DNA of 64,000 nt, from NCBI GenBank assembly GCA_910578645.1, contig CAJTQI010000005.1, positions 62,001-126,000 of the forward strand. The letters are read 5' to 3'. Origin of the DNA: an uncultured Lachnospiraceae bacterium. GTDB taxonomy: Bacteria; Bacillota; Clostridia; Lachnospirales; Lachnospiraceae. The position numbers and the translations under genes were made by a program. The first letter of the stretch is position 1. Each line of letters starts with the position of its first letter. The notes under the pieces were generated by a model. That model had not been told where the DNA came from, did not search any database, and saw nothing but the letters and a program-made list of their open reading frames with translations. Positions 25,467 through 35,084 of the stretch are shown one piece after another.

Positions 25467-26441
25467 CTACAGCGCAAGAATTTTAGCAACCTCATATTCA
25501 TAATCATGGATATTCTTCTGCATATTAAGGGCTTCCTCAATATCGAAGTCAAGAAAGACGCCATGTTGATAGCCTACCACACGGTTGCTCTTACCTTCAC
25601 AAATAATATCAGCCGCATAAGCACCCATGATAGAAGCATAGTAACGGTCCTTACAAGTAGGCGAACCGCCACGCTGCATGTATCCTAATATAGTAGCCCT
25701 GGTCTCAATACCTGTGGCCGCCTCGATACGCCTTGCCATAGATGTGGAATGCCCGATACCTTCTGCATTGATAATAATATGATGGGTCTTTCCCCGTTTC
25801 CTGTTGGCAATGATATTATTGATAATCTGCTGTTCGTTGTAATCATATTTCTCCGGAAGCAAGATGTCTTCGGCGCCATTAGCGATACCGCACCACAGCG
25901 CAATATATCCGGCGTTTCTTCCCATTACCTCGATGATACTGCAACGTTCATGGGAGGAAGAAGTATCCCTAATCTTATCGATTGCTTGCATGGCAGTATT
26001 GATTGCCGTATCAAAACCAATGGTATATTCGGTACATGCAATATCCAAATCAATCGTACCGGGTATACCGATAGTATTGATTCCGTGTTTTGCAAGCGCC
26101 TGCGCACCACGGTATGAACCGTCCCCGCCAATCACAATCAATCCGTCAATACCATGTTTATGGCAAATATCAGCGCCTTTCATCTGTCCTTCTTCCGTGC
26201 GGAATTCCGAACAGCGCGCCGTACCCAAAATCGTACCACCCTGCTGAATCGTATCCGATACCGACCATCTCTCTAAATCAACGATTTCTTCATTTAATAA
26301 GCCCCGGTATCCTTTCTTGATTCCCTTGACACTAACGCCGTTTGCCAATGCCTTCCTGACAACCGCACGGATAGCTGCATTCATACCCGGCGCGTCGCCG
26401 CCGCTTGTCAGGACACCTATCGTTTTGATTTCTTTCGCCAT
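25467..26441 (-). CDS. pfkA: ATP-dependent 6-phosphofructokinase
   Basis: 324 residues, the usual bacterial PfkA length. GVLTSGGDAPGMNAAIRAV binds ATP, and VIGGDGSYRGA has the glycine after GGDGS that marks an ATP- rather than PPi-dependent enzyme. The fructose-6-phosphate site is in IEVMGRNAGYIAL. The catalytic loop reads PGTIDLDIACTEYTIG: the catalytic Asp of TID is present, but the usual Asn of TIDND is Leu (codon TTG). The gene is the only glycolytic one here, 187 bases downstream of dnaE on the same strand. Confidence 0.95.
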   Translation of the reverse strand: MAKEIKTIGVLTSGGDAPGMNAAIRAVVRKALANGVSVKGIKKGYRGLLNEEIVDLERWSVSDTIQQGGTILGTARCSEFRTEEGQMKGADICHKHGIDGLIVIGGDGSYRGAQALAKHGINTIGIPGTIDLDIACTEYTIGFDTAINTAMQAIDKIRDTSSSHERCSIIEVMGRNAGYIALWCGIANGAEDILLPEKYDYNEQQIINNIIANRKRGKTHHIIINAEGIGHSTSMARRIEAATGIETRATILGYMQRGGSPTCKDRYYASIMGAYAADIICEGKSNRVVGYQHGVFLDFDIEEALNMQKNIHDYEYEVAKILAL

Positions 26442-26627
26442 ATCTACCTTCCCATCCGAAGCGCTCCCGAACCTTTAGACGCCTCTACACAATTTTTCAT
26501 CCAGAGAAGCCTCCGCCAGCCTGCCTATCCTCCTGGTATCCGCTTTCTGTGCAAATTCCTAACTGTATTTTACTCTAAACAAACATCCATTTCAATATTT
26601 TTCGGGTGATTCTGTACAGAAATCGGC

Positions 26628-29600
26628 TCACACTACCTTCACATTTTCTTTGCCGTACAGCACGGCTAGTTTTCCGACCAACTCTTCCCCTGCGCTCACA
26701 TTCCAGTTTCGTGGAAGCGGATTCATAGATTTAGGATTCTCCACATAAATGACGACCCGGTCTTTCCCTTCCGACAGACGCAAAACATCGAACAATTCCT
26801 CTTTCCGGCTTTCATAATTTTCTTTCGTGGGAAACTTAATCCAAAGTTTTCTCGGTACATCCTCAAAAGGCGTAATCTGCTCACAGATTAGCTTACCGTC
26901 TTTTTCCTCCTCCACGGAAACACGTCCCCTTATAAAAACCTTGTTGTCCTCCATAATCTGGCTTCCGTAACGCTCATACTGACCTGGAAACACAATGACT
27001 TCCACGGAACCGACCAAGTCCTCCACCTGCAAAAATGCCATGACTCTCTCATTCTTCGTATACTTAATCTTTTTCTCCGCAATCATACCGCCAATAGTCG
27101 CCTGGCCGTTATCCTCCACGACAGTCTCCCCCGTATCTTCATCCATCATAAAATCCGCCGTCGTATTGGTGATATTTTTGCGCCATACGTCCTGATACTC
27201 CTCCAGGGGATGTCCACTGATATAGATGCCGAGCACTTCCTTCTCGAAGGCAAGTTTCATCTCCTTAGAATATTCCCCAACATCAGGCATCTTAATTTCA
27301 AAATCACTCTTATCTTCCTCAGAAACAATATCAAAGAGCGATATCTGTCCGGCCATATTGTTCTTCTTATCCTGGGATATGCCCTCCATAATCTGGATGT
27401 ACACACTCATATACTGCTTGCGCGTACCTCCCAGGCTGTCCATCGCCCCCGACTTTATAAAATGCTCTATGGCACGCTTGTTCACTTCTTTATCCGCCAT
27501 ACGGGTGATGAAATCTTCCAGATTTGTGTAGGGTCCCCGTTCCTTGCGTTCCGCAACGACCGCTTCGATTACCGGCCTACCGACACTCTTAATGGCAGTC
27601 AGCGCATAACGGATTTCTTTTCCAGATACGGAAAACCCAATCTCCCCCTCGTTAATATCCGGGGGAAGTATCTGAATCCCCATATTTCTGCAACTCACAA
27701 TGTACTCCGAAACCTTATTGGGGTTATCAATCACCGACGTAAGTAGCGCCGCCATAAATTCCAGCGGATAATAATATTTCAGATACGCCGTCTGATATGC
27801 CACCACGGCATAGCACGCCGCATGTGATTTATTAAAAGCATATTTGGCAAAATCTATCATGGCATCATAAATATGGTTGGCAGTCTGTGCGCTGATTCCA
27901 TTTGCCTCACAGCCGGGAACACCCTCCTCTTTGTTTCCATAGATGAAGTTTTTGCGCTCCTGCTCCATAACATACTGCTTCTTCTTGCTCATGGCACGGC
28001 GGACCAGGTCGCTTCGCGCCATCGTATAACCCCCCAAATCCTGCACAATCTGCATCACTTGTTCCTGATAGACGATACACCCGTAAGTAGGCGCCAGAAT
28101 CGGCTCAAGCTGAGGGCAGTCATAAGTAACAGACTCGGGGTTATTTTTCCCCTTAATGTATTTCGGAATAAAGTCCATAGGACCCGGACGATACAAGGAG
28201 ATGCCCGCGATGACATCTTCCAGGCTCTGGGGTTTCAGCTCTTTCATGAAGCTCTTCATACCGCCACTTTCCAACTGGAACACACCGTCCGTGCGCCCCG
28301 TGCCGATAGACGAAAGCACCGCAACGTCATTATAGTCAATATGGTCCATATCAATATGGATTCCTGTACTTCTCTCCGCCATCTGGGCTGCGTTCTGGAT
28401 GACCGTCAGTGTGCGCAGTCCCAAAAAATCCATCTTGAGAAGCCCCAACTCCTCGATGGTCGTCATCGTAAACTGGGTGGTGATGGAACCGTCCGAGCCA
28501 CGGGATAAAGGCACAAAATTGTCCGCCGCATCAGGACAAATGACAACCCCCGCCGCGTGCATGGAAGTATGCCGTGGAAGCCCCTCCAGCCGTTTGCTCA
28601 TATCAATCAGCGTGTGCACCTGCTCATCCTCATTATAAATTTTGCGAAATTCAGGATTCATCTCAAGCGCCCTGTCTATAGGCACACCCTGATTCTGCTC
28701 TTTGGGAATCATCTTGGCGATGGAATCCACGAAAGAATAGGGCAGGTCCATCACACGGCCCACATCACGTATGACCCCTTTCGCCGCCATCGTACCGAAA
28801 GTCACAATCTGAACCACCCTGTCACTGCCGTACTTGCGATTTACATGGTCAATCACTTCCTGCCGCCTCTCAAAACAGAAATCCACGTCGATATCCGGCA
28901 TGGAGATACGTTCCGGGTTCAGAAACCTTTCAAACAGCAGGCTGTACTTGATAGGGTCAATATTGGTAATCCTAAGACAATAAGACACGATACTGCCTGC
29001 CGCGGAGCCACGTCCCGGACCGACAGAGATGTCATTTTCTCTGCAATAATTGATATAGTCCCATACAATCAGGAAATAATCCACGAATCCCATCGTCCTA
29101 ATAATATTCAGCTCATATTCCAGGCGCTTTTGCAAGGTTCCGTCATCATCAGGATACCGGTACGCCATACCGTCCTGGCAGAGCTTGTTTAAATAGCTCC
29201 ATGAATCATATCCCTCTGGCACCTCATAACGGGGCACCTTATACTTGCCAAATTCTATTTCCACACGGCATCTGTCCGCAATGCGCTGCGTATTCTCCAC
29301 CGCTTCCCATGCATAAGGAAAAAGCCCCTTCATCTCCTCTTCGCTCTTCACATAGTACTGACCGCCCTCATAGCGCATACGGTCTTCGTCCGCCAGTTTC
29401 TTGCCGGTCTGTAAACAGAGCAGGATGTCATGGGGCTGCGCATCCTCAGCGTAAGTGTAATGTACGTCGTTAGTAGCCACCAGGGGAATATCCAACTCTT
29501 TGCTCATGGCAAGAAGAGTCGAATTGACTATCTGTTGTGTGGGAATCCCATGGTCCTGCAGCTCCAGGAAAAAATTGCCCTTGCCAAAGCAGTCCTCATA

Positions 29601-30083
29601 TCTTCTTGCAACTTTCTTCGCCTCGTCCACAAGCCCCTTCTGAATATAGCGCTGCACCTCCCCTGCCAGACAGGCAGACAGGGCAATAATACCCTCATGA
29701 AACTCGCGCAGTACTTCCATATCCACACGGGGACGGTAATAATACCCTTCCGTAAAACCACGGCTGACAATTTTCACCAGATTGGAATAACCCGTATTGT
29801 TCTCCGCAAGCAGGACAAGATGATAATACCTGTCCTCCCCGCCGGTCAGTTCTCTGTCAAAACGGGACCTGGGCGCCACATAAACTTCACAGCCAATAAT
29901 CGGATTGATGCCCACCGCCGTCGCTTCCTTATAGAAGTCGATAACGCCATACATAACGCCATGGTCTGTGATGGCGGCGCTGTCCATACCAAGTTCTTTG
30001 ACACGTTTCACATATTCTTTGATTTTGTTGGAGCCGTCCAGAAGGGAATACTCGGTGTGGACGTGCAGATGCGCAAATGCCAT
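26628..30083 (-). CDS. dnaE: DNA polymerase III alpha subunit, DnaE
   Basis: 1151 residues, close to the usual ~1160. PHP domain at the N-terminus (HLHVHTEYSLLDG), polymerase palm with VGPGRGSAAGSIVSY and PDIDVDFCFERRQEVI, containing the catalytic aspartates, fingers with YQEQVMQIVQ and FNKSHAACYAVVAYQ, then a helix-hairpin-helix region and a C-terminal OB fold (AFLQVEDLVGSVEVIVFP). It is the DnaE1-type replicative polymerase; clostridia also use PolC. The start at 30083 has GAGAGG upstream. A 15-base motif shared with two terminator hairpins (30109-30123) lies in its leader. Confidence 0.96.
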   Translation of the reverse strand: MAFAHLHVHTEYSLLDGSNKIKEYVKRVKELGMDSAAITDHGVMYGVIDFYKEATAVGINPIIGCEVYVAPRSRFDRELTGGEDRYYHLVLLAENNTGYSNLVKIVSRGFTEGYYYRPRVDMEVLREFHEGIIALSACLAGEVQRYIQKGLVDEAKKVARRYEDCFGKGNFFLELQDHGIPTQQIVNSTLLAMSKELDIPLVATNDVHYTYAEDAQPHDILLCLQTGKKLADEDRMRYEGGQYYVKSEEEMKGLFPYAWEAVENTQRIADRCRVEIEFGKYKVPRYEVPEGYDSWSYLNKLCQDGMAYRYPDDDGTLQKRLEYELNIIRTMGFVDYFLIVWDYINYCRENDISVGPGRGSAAGSIVSYCLRITNIDPIKYSLLFERFLNPERISMPDIDVDFCFERRQEVIDHVNRKYGSDRVVQIVTFGTMAAKGVIRDVGRVMDLPYSFVDSIAKMIPKEQNQGVPIDRALEMNPEFRKIYNEDEQVHTLIDMSKRLEGLPRHTSMHAAGVVICPDAADNFVPLSRGSDGSITTQFTMTTIEELGLLKMDFLGLRTLTVIQNAAQMAERSTGIHIDMDHIDYNDVAVLSSIGTGRTDGVFQLESGGMKSFMKELKPQSLEDVIAGISLYRPGPMDFIPKYIKGKNNPESVTYDCPQLEPILAPTYGCIVYQEQVMQIVQDLGGYTMARSDLVRRAMSKKKQYVMEQERKNFIYGNKEEGVPGCEANGISAQTANHIYDAMIDFAKYAFNKSHAACYAVVAYQTAYLKYYYPLEFMAALLTSVIDNPNKVSEYIVSCRNMGIQILPPDINEGEIGFSVSGKEIRYALTAIKSVGRPVIEAVVAERKERGPYTNLEDFITRMADKEVNKRAIEHFIKSGAMDSLGGTRKQYMSVYIQIMEGISQDKKNNMAGQISLFDIVSEEDKSDFEIKMPDVGEYSKEMKLAFEKEVLGIYISGHPLEEYQDVWRKNITNTTADFMMDEDTGETVVEDNGQATIGGMIAEKKIKYTKNERVMAFLQVEDLVGSVEVIVFPGQYERYGSQIMEDNKVFIRGRVSVEEEKDGKLICEQITPFEDVPRKLWIKFPTKENYESRKEELFDVLRLSEGKDRVVIYVENPKSMNPLPRNWNVSAGEELVGKLAVLYGKENVKVV

Positions 30084-30108
30084 ATAAGGAACCTCTCTTT
30101 ATTTTTGC

Positions 30109-30123
30109 TGTTCACTGAGGGTA
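30109..30123 (-). repeat. Copy of the TACCCTCAGTGAACA motif
   Basis: Exact 15-base match, on the minus strand, to the core of the hairpins at 9651-9672 and 60422-60443. Here it lies 26 bases before the dnaE ATG and lacks the second arm, so it is not a terminator. Confidence 0.6.
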
Positions 30124-30167
30124 TGTTTTTTTATTATATCACAAAAGAATAGGGGTGCAAAGAAAAA

Positions 30168-30198
30168 GAAAGGACGCCGTCTTGTGCGGCATCCTTTC
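30168..30198 (-). terminator. Terminator after metK
   Basis: Arms GAAAGGACGCCG (30168-30179) and CGGCATCCTTTC (30187-30198) pair with a single mismatch, and a T-rich tract follows on the minus strand. Confidence 0.75.
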
Positions 30199-30239
30199 CC
30201 CTCTGTTCTATCTTCTTTTTGTCCGTTCTATATCTACGA

Positions 30240-31427
30240 TTACAGATATTTCTTAAGTTCATCCACCTTGTCAAGTTTTTCCCAAGGAAGGTTAAGGTCA
30301 TTACGTCCAAAATGTCCGTAAGCCGCAGTCTGCTTATAAATCGGGCGGCGCAGCTCTAACATCTTGATAATACCTGCCGGACGCAAATCAAAGTTCTCAC
30401 GGATGATGTCAACCAATTTCTCGTCAGACACCTTACCTGTACCGAATGTGTCTACCATAACGGAAGTAGGCTGTGCCACACCGATAGCATAGGATAACTG
30501 AATCTCACACTTATCAGCAAGTCCTGCCGCCACGATATTCTTAGCCACATAGCGGGCTGCATATGCAGCGGAACGGTCTACCTTCGTACAGTCTTTACCG
30601 GAGAAAGCGCCGCCGCCATGACGCGCATATCCGCCGTAAGTATCCACGATAATCTTACGTCCTGTCAGACCCGCATCACCGTGAGGCCCACCGATTACGA
30701 AACGTCCTGTAGGATTGATAAAGAACTTGGTATCCTGGTCAATCAGTTCCTTCGGAAGAATCGGCTCAAAGACATATTTCCTGATGTCCTCATGAATCTG
30801 TTCCTGTGTCACATCCGCATCATGCTGTGTGGAAAGGACAACAGCCTCAAGCCTTACAGGCTTGCCGTCCTCATCGTACTCCACGGACACCTGGCTCTTG
30901 CCGTCCGGTCTTAAGTACTTCAAAGTGCCGTCCTTGCGCACTTTGGTAAGCTGCAGCGCAAGCTTATGTGCCAGAGAAATCGGATAAGGCATATATTCCT
31001 CTGTCTCGTTGGTGGCATAACCGAACATCATACCCTGGTCACCCGCGCCGATAGCTTCAATCTCGGCATCGGACATCTTATTTTCTTTTGCTTCCAGCGC
31101 CTTATCCACACCCATAGCGATGTCAGAAGACTGTTCGTCAATTGCTACCAACACGGCACAGGTATTGCCGTCAAACCCATACTCGGACTTGGTGTAACCA
31201 ATCTCCTTTACAGTCTCACGCACGATTTTCTGCATATCCACATATGCATTCGTGGTGATTTCACCTGTCACAAGGACAAAACCCGTACATACCGCCGTCT
31301 CACATGCCACACGGCTCATAGGGTCCTTCTCCATACATGCGTCCAGAATCGCGTCGGAAATCGCATCGCACACTTTGTCAGGATGTCCCTCAGTCACCGA
31401 CTCCGAGGTAAATAATCTCTTTTCCAT
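30240..31427 (-). CDS. metK: S-adenosylmethionine synthetase
   Basis: 395 residues from the ATG at 31427, which has AAAGGAG at 7 bases; an ATG at 31433 is too close to that site. Signatures: SVTEGHPDKVCDAISDAILD, GAGDQGMMFGYA (ATP site) and GGAFSGKDCTKVDRSAAY. It makes S-adenosylmethionine from methionine and ATP. The leader carries a SAM-I riboswitch and terminator, so the product feeds back on transcription. It is monocistronic, with a terminator downstream. Confidence 0.97.
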   Translation of the reverse strand: MEKRLFTSESVTEGHPDKVCDAISDAILDACMEKDPMSRVACETAVCTGFVLVTGEITTNAYVDMQKIVRETVKEIGYTKSEYGFDGNTCAVLVAIDEQSSDIAMGVDKALEAKENKMSDAEIEAIGAGDQGMMFGYATNETEEYMPYPISLAHKLALQLTKVRKDGTLKYLRPDGKSQVSVEYDEDGKPVRLEAVVLSTQHDADVTQEQIHEDIRKYVFEPILPKELIDQDTKFFINPTGRFVIGGPHGDAGLTGRKIIVDTYGGYARHGGGAFSGKDCTKVDRSAAYAARYVAKNIVAAGLADKCEIQLSYAIGVAQPTSVMVDTFGTGKVSDEKLVDIIRENFDLRPAGIIKMLELRRPIYKQTAAYGHFGRNDLNLPWEKLDKVDELKKYL

Positions 31428-31592
31428 TTTCATTCTCCTTTATCTGTTTGATATGTTGCGTACCTTGCAAAAGCAGTCTCTTCACTGCCCGTAAAAAGGC
31501 ACAAATCCTTTCCGTACCTGCCTGCGGCTCACCTTGCACAGAGCATACAGGACACAATAAGCCTTAACAAACACAGGCTTTTGCTATGGTAC

Positions 31593-31623
31593 AAAAAAAT
31601 CCGCTTATCTTGAAATAAGCGGA
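31593..31623 (-). terminator. SAM-I expression platform terminator
   Basis: Minus strand: TCCGCTTATTTC, a short loop, ATAAGCGGA, then seven T. It lies 22 bases past the aptamer and about 165 bases before the metK ATG, as expected for a SAM-off switch. Confidence 0.85.
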
Positions 31624-31644
31624 CCTGACAGTCGATAATCAAAT

Positions 31645-31759
31645 CCTCTTATTGTTCGAGCTGTCATACGACAGCATTTTCGCTCAGGCTGGCACCTTCC
31701 TTCTAAGGGGTTGCCGTGGCTTCACAGCTCCTATGTAGCTCCACCACTCTGAATAAGAG
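31645..31759 (-). ncRNA. SAM-I (S-box) riboswitch aptamer upstream of metK
   Basis: Minus strand: the P1 arm CTCTTATT (5') pairs with AATAAGAG (3'). The core has GAGTGGTGGAGC, GTGAAGCCACGGCAACC, GGAAGGTGCCA and GAGCGAA in S-box order. When SAM binds, the downstream terminator forms and metK is shut off. Confidence 0.93.
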
Positions 31760-31899
31760 AAAATTACTTCCCCCATATACATTTATCGGCATAACACCAT
31801 ATCTCTGTATACGGAGACCTCACAATATGGAATTTTCATATCTGTACATACAATACACCTATATGATGATTCTGTCAACATCATCCTGACAAATTTCTG

Positions 31900-33192
31900 T
31901 CAGCCGACCTTCAGCTTAAACTTCTGTATCTCCCGCTCTGTAGCCACTTTATCAATCTGGGCCCCAAGCCCCTGCAGCTTTAGATGGAAATCTTCGTAAC
32001 CGCGCTCGATATATTTGATATCGTCCACCACGGAAATTCCCTCCGCAGCGAGCCCTGCAATGACAAGCGCCGCACCTGCCCTTAAATCAGGCGCCGTAAT
32101 ACTCGCCCCCGTATATTTCTTCACTCCGTCGATAATAGCCGTGTTGCTCTCCACCTTTATGTTGGCGCCCATACGGGTCAGCTCATCCACGTATTTGAAA
32201 CGGTTCTCGAAGATACTTTCCGTCACAATGCTTGTGCCCGCCGATAAACCAAGCGCCACCGTAATCTGGGGCTGCATATCTGTCGGAAAACCCGGATAAG
32301 GAAGTGTCTTCACATGCGTGTGCCCCAACGGCTTGGACGCCACCACCCGAACCGCGTCATCCGATTCCTCCACTTCACATCCGATTTCTAATAATTTTGC
32401 ACTGATAGACTCCAAATGTTTCGGGATGACGTTCTTGACCGTCACATCCCCCTTGGTCACCGCAGCCGCAAACATAAAAGTGCCCGCCTCAATCTGGTCA
32501 GGGATAATACCATACTCTGTCCCGTGAAGCTTTTGCACGCCCTTAATCTTCACCACGTCAGTACCGGCGCCCTTGACGTTGGCCCCCATACTGTTCAGAA
32601 AATTAGCAAGGTCTACGACATGAGGCTCTTTCGCCGCATTCTCAATGACGGTCTGTCCTTCCGCCATCACGGCCGCCATCATGACATTCATTGTCGCACC
32701 GACAGAAACCACGTCCATATAGACATGATTGCCTTTGAGCCTGTCTGTCTCCGTTATAATCAGTCCATGTTCAATCCTGACATTGGCTCCCAATGCCCGG
32801 AATCCTTTAATATGCTGGTCTATCGGCCTAAGCCCGATATTACAGCCGCCCGGAAGGGCAACTTCCGCCTTCTTATATTTGCCAAGCAGTGCACCAAGCA
32901 AATAGTAAGATGCACGAATCTTCTTGATAAAATCGTCCTCAATCACCAAATCATGTATCTGGGATGCATTAATCTTCACCGTATGCCTGTCCAGCCTGTT
33001 GATGATAACGCCAATACTCTCCATCGCCTGCATAAGCACATTCGTGTCCCTGACATCCGGTATATTCTCTATCACTACGGTCTCGTCCGTCATAATAGCC
33101 GCAGCAAGGATGGCAAGAGCCGCATTCTTGGCGCCGCCTATTTCCACCTCGCCGACTAACGGATTACCACCTTTAATCGCATATTGTTCCAT
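31900..33192 (-). CDS. murA: UDP-N-acetylglucosamine 1-carboxyvinyltransferase
   Basis: 430 residues. EPSP-synthase fold: IGGAKNAALAILAAAIM near the N-terminus, the active-site loop LPGGCNIGLRPIDQH with the catalytic cysteine that fosfomycin modifies, and DRAG-like PDLRAGAALVIAGLAAEG near the end. It adds enolpyruvate to UDP-GlcNAc, the first committed step of peptidoglycan synthesis. The Cys rather than Asp at the active site predicts normal fosfomycin sensitivity of this enzyme. It sits between the metK riboswitch region and the M23 peptidase gene. Confidence 0.96.
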   Translation of the reverse strand: MEQYAIKGGNPLVGEVEIGGAKNAALAILAAAIMTDETVVIENIPDVRDTNVLMQAMESIGVIINRLDRHTVKINASQIHDLVIEDDFIKKIRASYYLLGALLGKYKKAEVALPGGCNIGLRPIDQHIKGFRALGANVRIEHGLIITETDRLKGNHVYMDVVSVGATMNVMMAAVMAEGQTVIENAAKEPHVVDLANFLNSMGANVKGAGTDVVKIKGVQKLHGTEYGIIPDQIEAGTFMFAAAVTKGDVTVKNVIPKHLESISAKLLEIGCEVEESDDAVRVVASKPLGHTHVKTLPYPGFPTDMQPQITVALGLSAGTSIVTESIFENRFKYVDELTRMGANIKVESNTAIIDGVKKYTGASITAPDLRAGAALVIAGLAAEGISVVDDIKYIERGYEDFHLKLQGLGAQIDKVATEREIQKFKLKVG

Positions 33193-33295
33193 ATATTGTC
33201 CCCTGTATGATAAACGAAATAAAATCTAATTTAAAATATATTATCTAAAAGTATATCACATAAACTCTGTTGAAGTCTTAAACGAAAACGCCAAA

Positions 33296-33316
33296 AACCT
33301 TCCGCCATGGAAGGTT
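33296..33316 (-). terminator. Terminator after the M23 peptidase gene
   Basis: Perfect arms AACCTTCC (33296-33303) and GGAAGGTT (33309-33316), loop of five, then TTT on the minus strand. Confidence 0.7.
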
Positions 33317-33373
33317 CCCAAAGGCTGTCACAGTACAAGTATACCATATTTTAGATATTTGTAAATGGGAACC

Positions 33374-34960
33374 TCAGTTCAGGTATTTCAGCGGATTCAC
33401 CTGGGAACCGTTAATCAATATCTCAAAATGCACATGTGGTCCCGTACTTACGCCGGTATTACCGCTCAATGCAATCTTCTGGCCCTGGCTGACAGTCTGT
33501 CCCGGAGACACCAAAACTTTGCTCAAGTGCCCATATCTGGTCTGCCTGCCATCTGCATGATTGATATATACCACATAACCGTAGCCGCTTCCCCAACCTG
33601 CTCTGGCAACCGTACCTGCCGAGGACGCCATAACCGCCGTGCCTGTAGGCGTAGCCCAGTCGATACCCTTATGATAACTACTAGCTCCTTTTGTGGGAGA
33701 TTTACGTCTGCCGAATCCGGAGGACTGCCTTCCTCCCGAAATGGGTTTGATGTAAGTAGGAGGAATCTTCGTGCCCCTCTCCACAATCTTGGGAACCGCC
33801 TCGTAGGTAATCTCTTCTTTCAGGATTTCCCTGGACAATTCTTCATTGTTACGGTAGGCAACATTCACCACTACCTTACGGTGCCCCGCAGAAGGCTCCT
33901 GTATCGTCTGTGTCTGGTTCGTGTACCAGTCATCATTGTCTACATATTGAATCTCCGCCTCATAATCCTCCTCATAATACAGTTCTTCCGTGCGCTCCAC
34001 CGAAAGCTCCGGCTCCGGGACAGTGACAATCAGTTCGTCCCCCACACGAATCATGGAGTTTTCGTTCTCGATAGTCTCATTCATCGCAATCAGGTCCGCC
34101 AGAGGAATTTCGTTCTTCTCCGCAATCTGGGATAAAGTATCCCCGGACACCACCTCATAAATCTGTTCCTTCTCCTGCTCTTTCGTCACTTCTTCGATGG
34201 CCTGGTCAAGAGATGTAATCTCGTAGTCCTGTAAATACGATTCCACCACTTCCACCGTATCGCCAAACATCAAAGATTTCAGTCCCAGCTCATAGTCCGA
34301 GAAATCTTTCTCCTCCGCAGGCTCCACGTCCGCAAACATCTCGTCCAACGCAGCATTGATACCCACGCTGGTCATGACTTCTTCCGCCGCCTCTTCCTTC
34401 TCTTTCTGTTCCTCCACAGAATAAATCTGCGTGGTCAGCACATTAAGCTCCCGCTCGCCGTCAAGCACCAAATCCACATAATACTCGCGCTCACTGTCGT
34501 ATTTGTTGATAGATGCCTGTAACAGGGCAAGCACTTCCTGGGTGCTGGAAAGATTCACCGTATATTCATTGATTTTTACCGTGTAAGAGCGGTTTAACGT
34601 CTCCTTGACGCTCTTCTTTAATGCAGTGGCCATATTGGCAGTCACGACACTGTCGTCGTCCACTTTGCCCCAAAGCACCTCTGCTCCCTCAAAACTCAGC
34701 TCACTGTCGGCAAGCACCAGCTCATCGCTTGTGCCCGCCAGTTTCCTTCTCGCCTCAATCAGAAAATTATCCATATTGTCAAGGTCGGCTACCGTACCCA
34801 CCTCAATGCCGTTCAGATACACGGTAAAAATATTGTCTCCCGTGCTCTCCAGTTTCTGAAAACCTGGGAAAAAGAATATGCTGGCTAAGCTTGCAAACAC
34901 CGCAACCTTAATATATGCAATTTTCATCTTTTTATAATGTCTTGTAATCTTTTTTATCAT
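33374..34960 (-). CDS. M23 endopeptidase with LysM and G5 domains
   Basis: 528 residues from the ATG at 34960; upstream AAAGAGAT is the best ribosome site, and longer frames to 35086 cross the dinB promoter. A membrane anchor (IAYIKVAVFASLASIFFF) comes first, then ~230 residues with acidic stretches, a LysM domain (YEVVSGDTLSQIAEKNEIPL), a G5 domain (VVVNVAYRNNEELSREI and IVERGTKIPP) and a C-terminal LytM/M23 fold with HKGIDWATPTGTAV and GPHVHFEI supplying the zinc ligands. The protein should be anchored outside the membrane and cut peptide cross-links in peptidoglycan, or serve as an activator of amidases. It is divergent from dinB. Confidence 0.93.
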   Translation of the reverse strand: MIKKITRHYKKMKIAYIKVAVFASLASIFFFPGFQKLESTGDNIFTVYLNGIEVGTVADLDNMDNFLIEARRKLAGTSDELVLADSELSFEGAEVLWGKVDDDSVVTANMATALKKSVKETLNRSYTVKINEYTVNLSSTQEVLALLQASINKYDSEREYYVDLVLDGERELNVLTTQIYSVEEQKEKEEAAEEVMTSVGINAALDEMFADVEPAEEKDFSDYELGLKSLMFGDTVEVVESYLQDYEITSLDQAIEEVTKEQEKEQIYEVVSGDTLSQIAEKNEIPLADLIAMNETIENENSMIRVGDELIVTVPEPELSVERTEELYYEEDYEAEIQYVDNDDWYTNQTQTIQEPSAGHRKVVVNVAYRNNEELSREILKEEITYEAVPKIVERGTKIPPTYIKPISGGRQSSGFGRRKSPTKGASSYHKGIDWATPTGTAVMASSAGTVARAGWGSGYGYVVYINHADGRQTRYGHLSKVLVSPGQTVSQGQKIALSGNTGVSTGPHVHFEILINGSQVNPLKYLN

Positions 34961-35049
34961 ATTTTTATCTCTTTTTGTAAAATTATCGCCGCCAAATATA
35001 AACCGTAACTTTTCGTAACAAAAATGTAACATTTTATATTCTAGCAGTA

Positions 35050-35078
35050 TTTCCATCAAAAGTAAAGTGATGTATAAT
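35050..35078 (+). promoter_or_regulatory. Promoter of dinB, near-leaderless
   Basis: TTTCCA (35050-35055), 17-base spacer, perfect TATAAT (35073-35078). The likely start of RNA is within 1-2 bases of the ATG at 35085, so the mRNA may have no leader. Confidence 0.45.
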
Positions 35079-35084
35079 TTTGGC

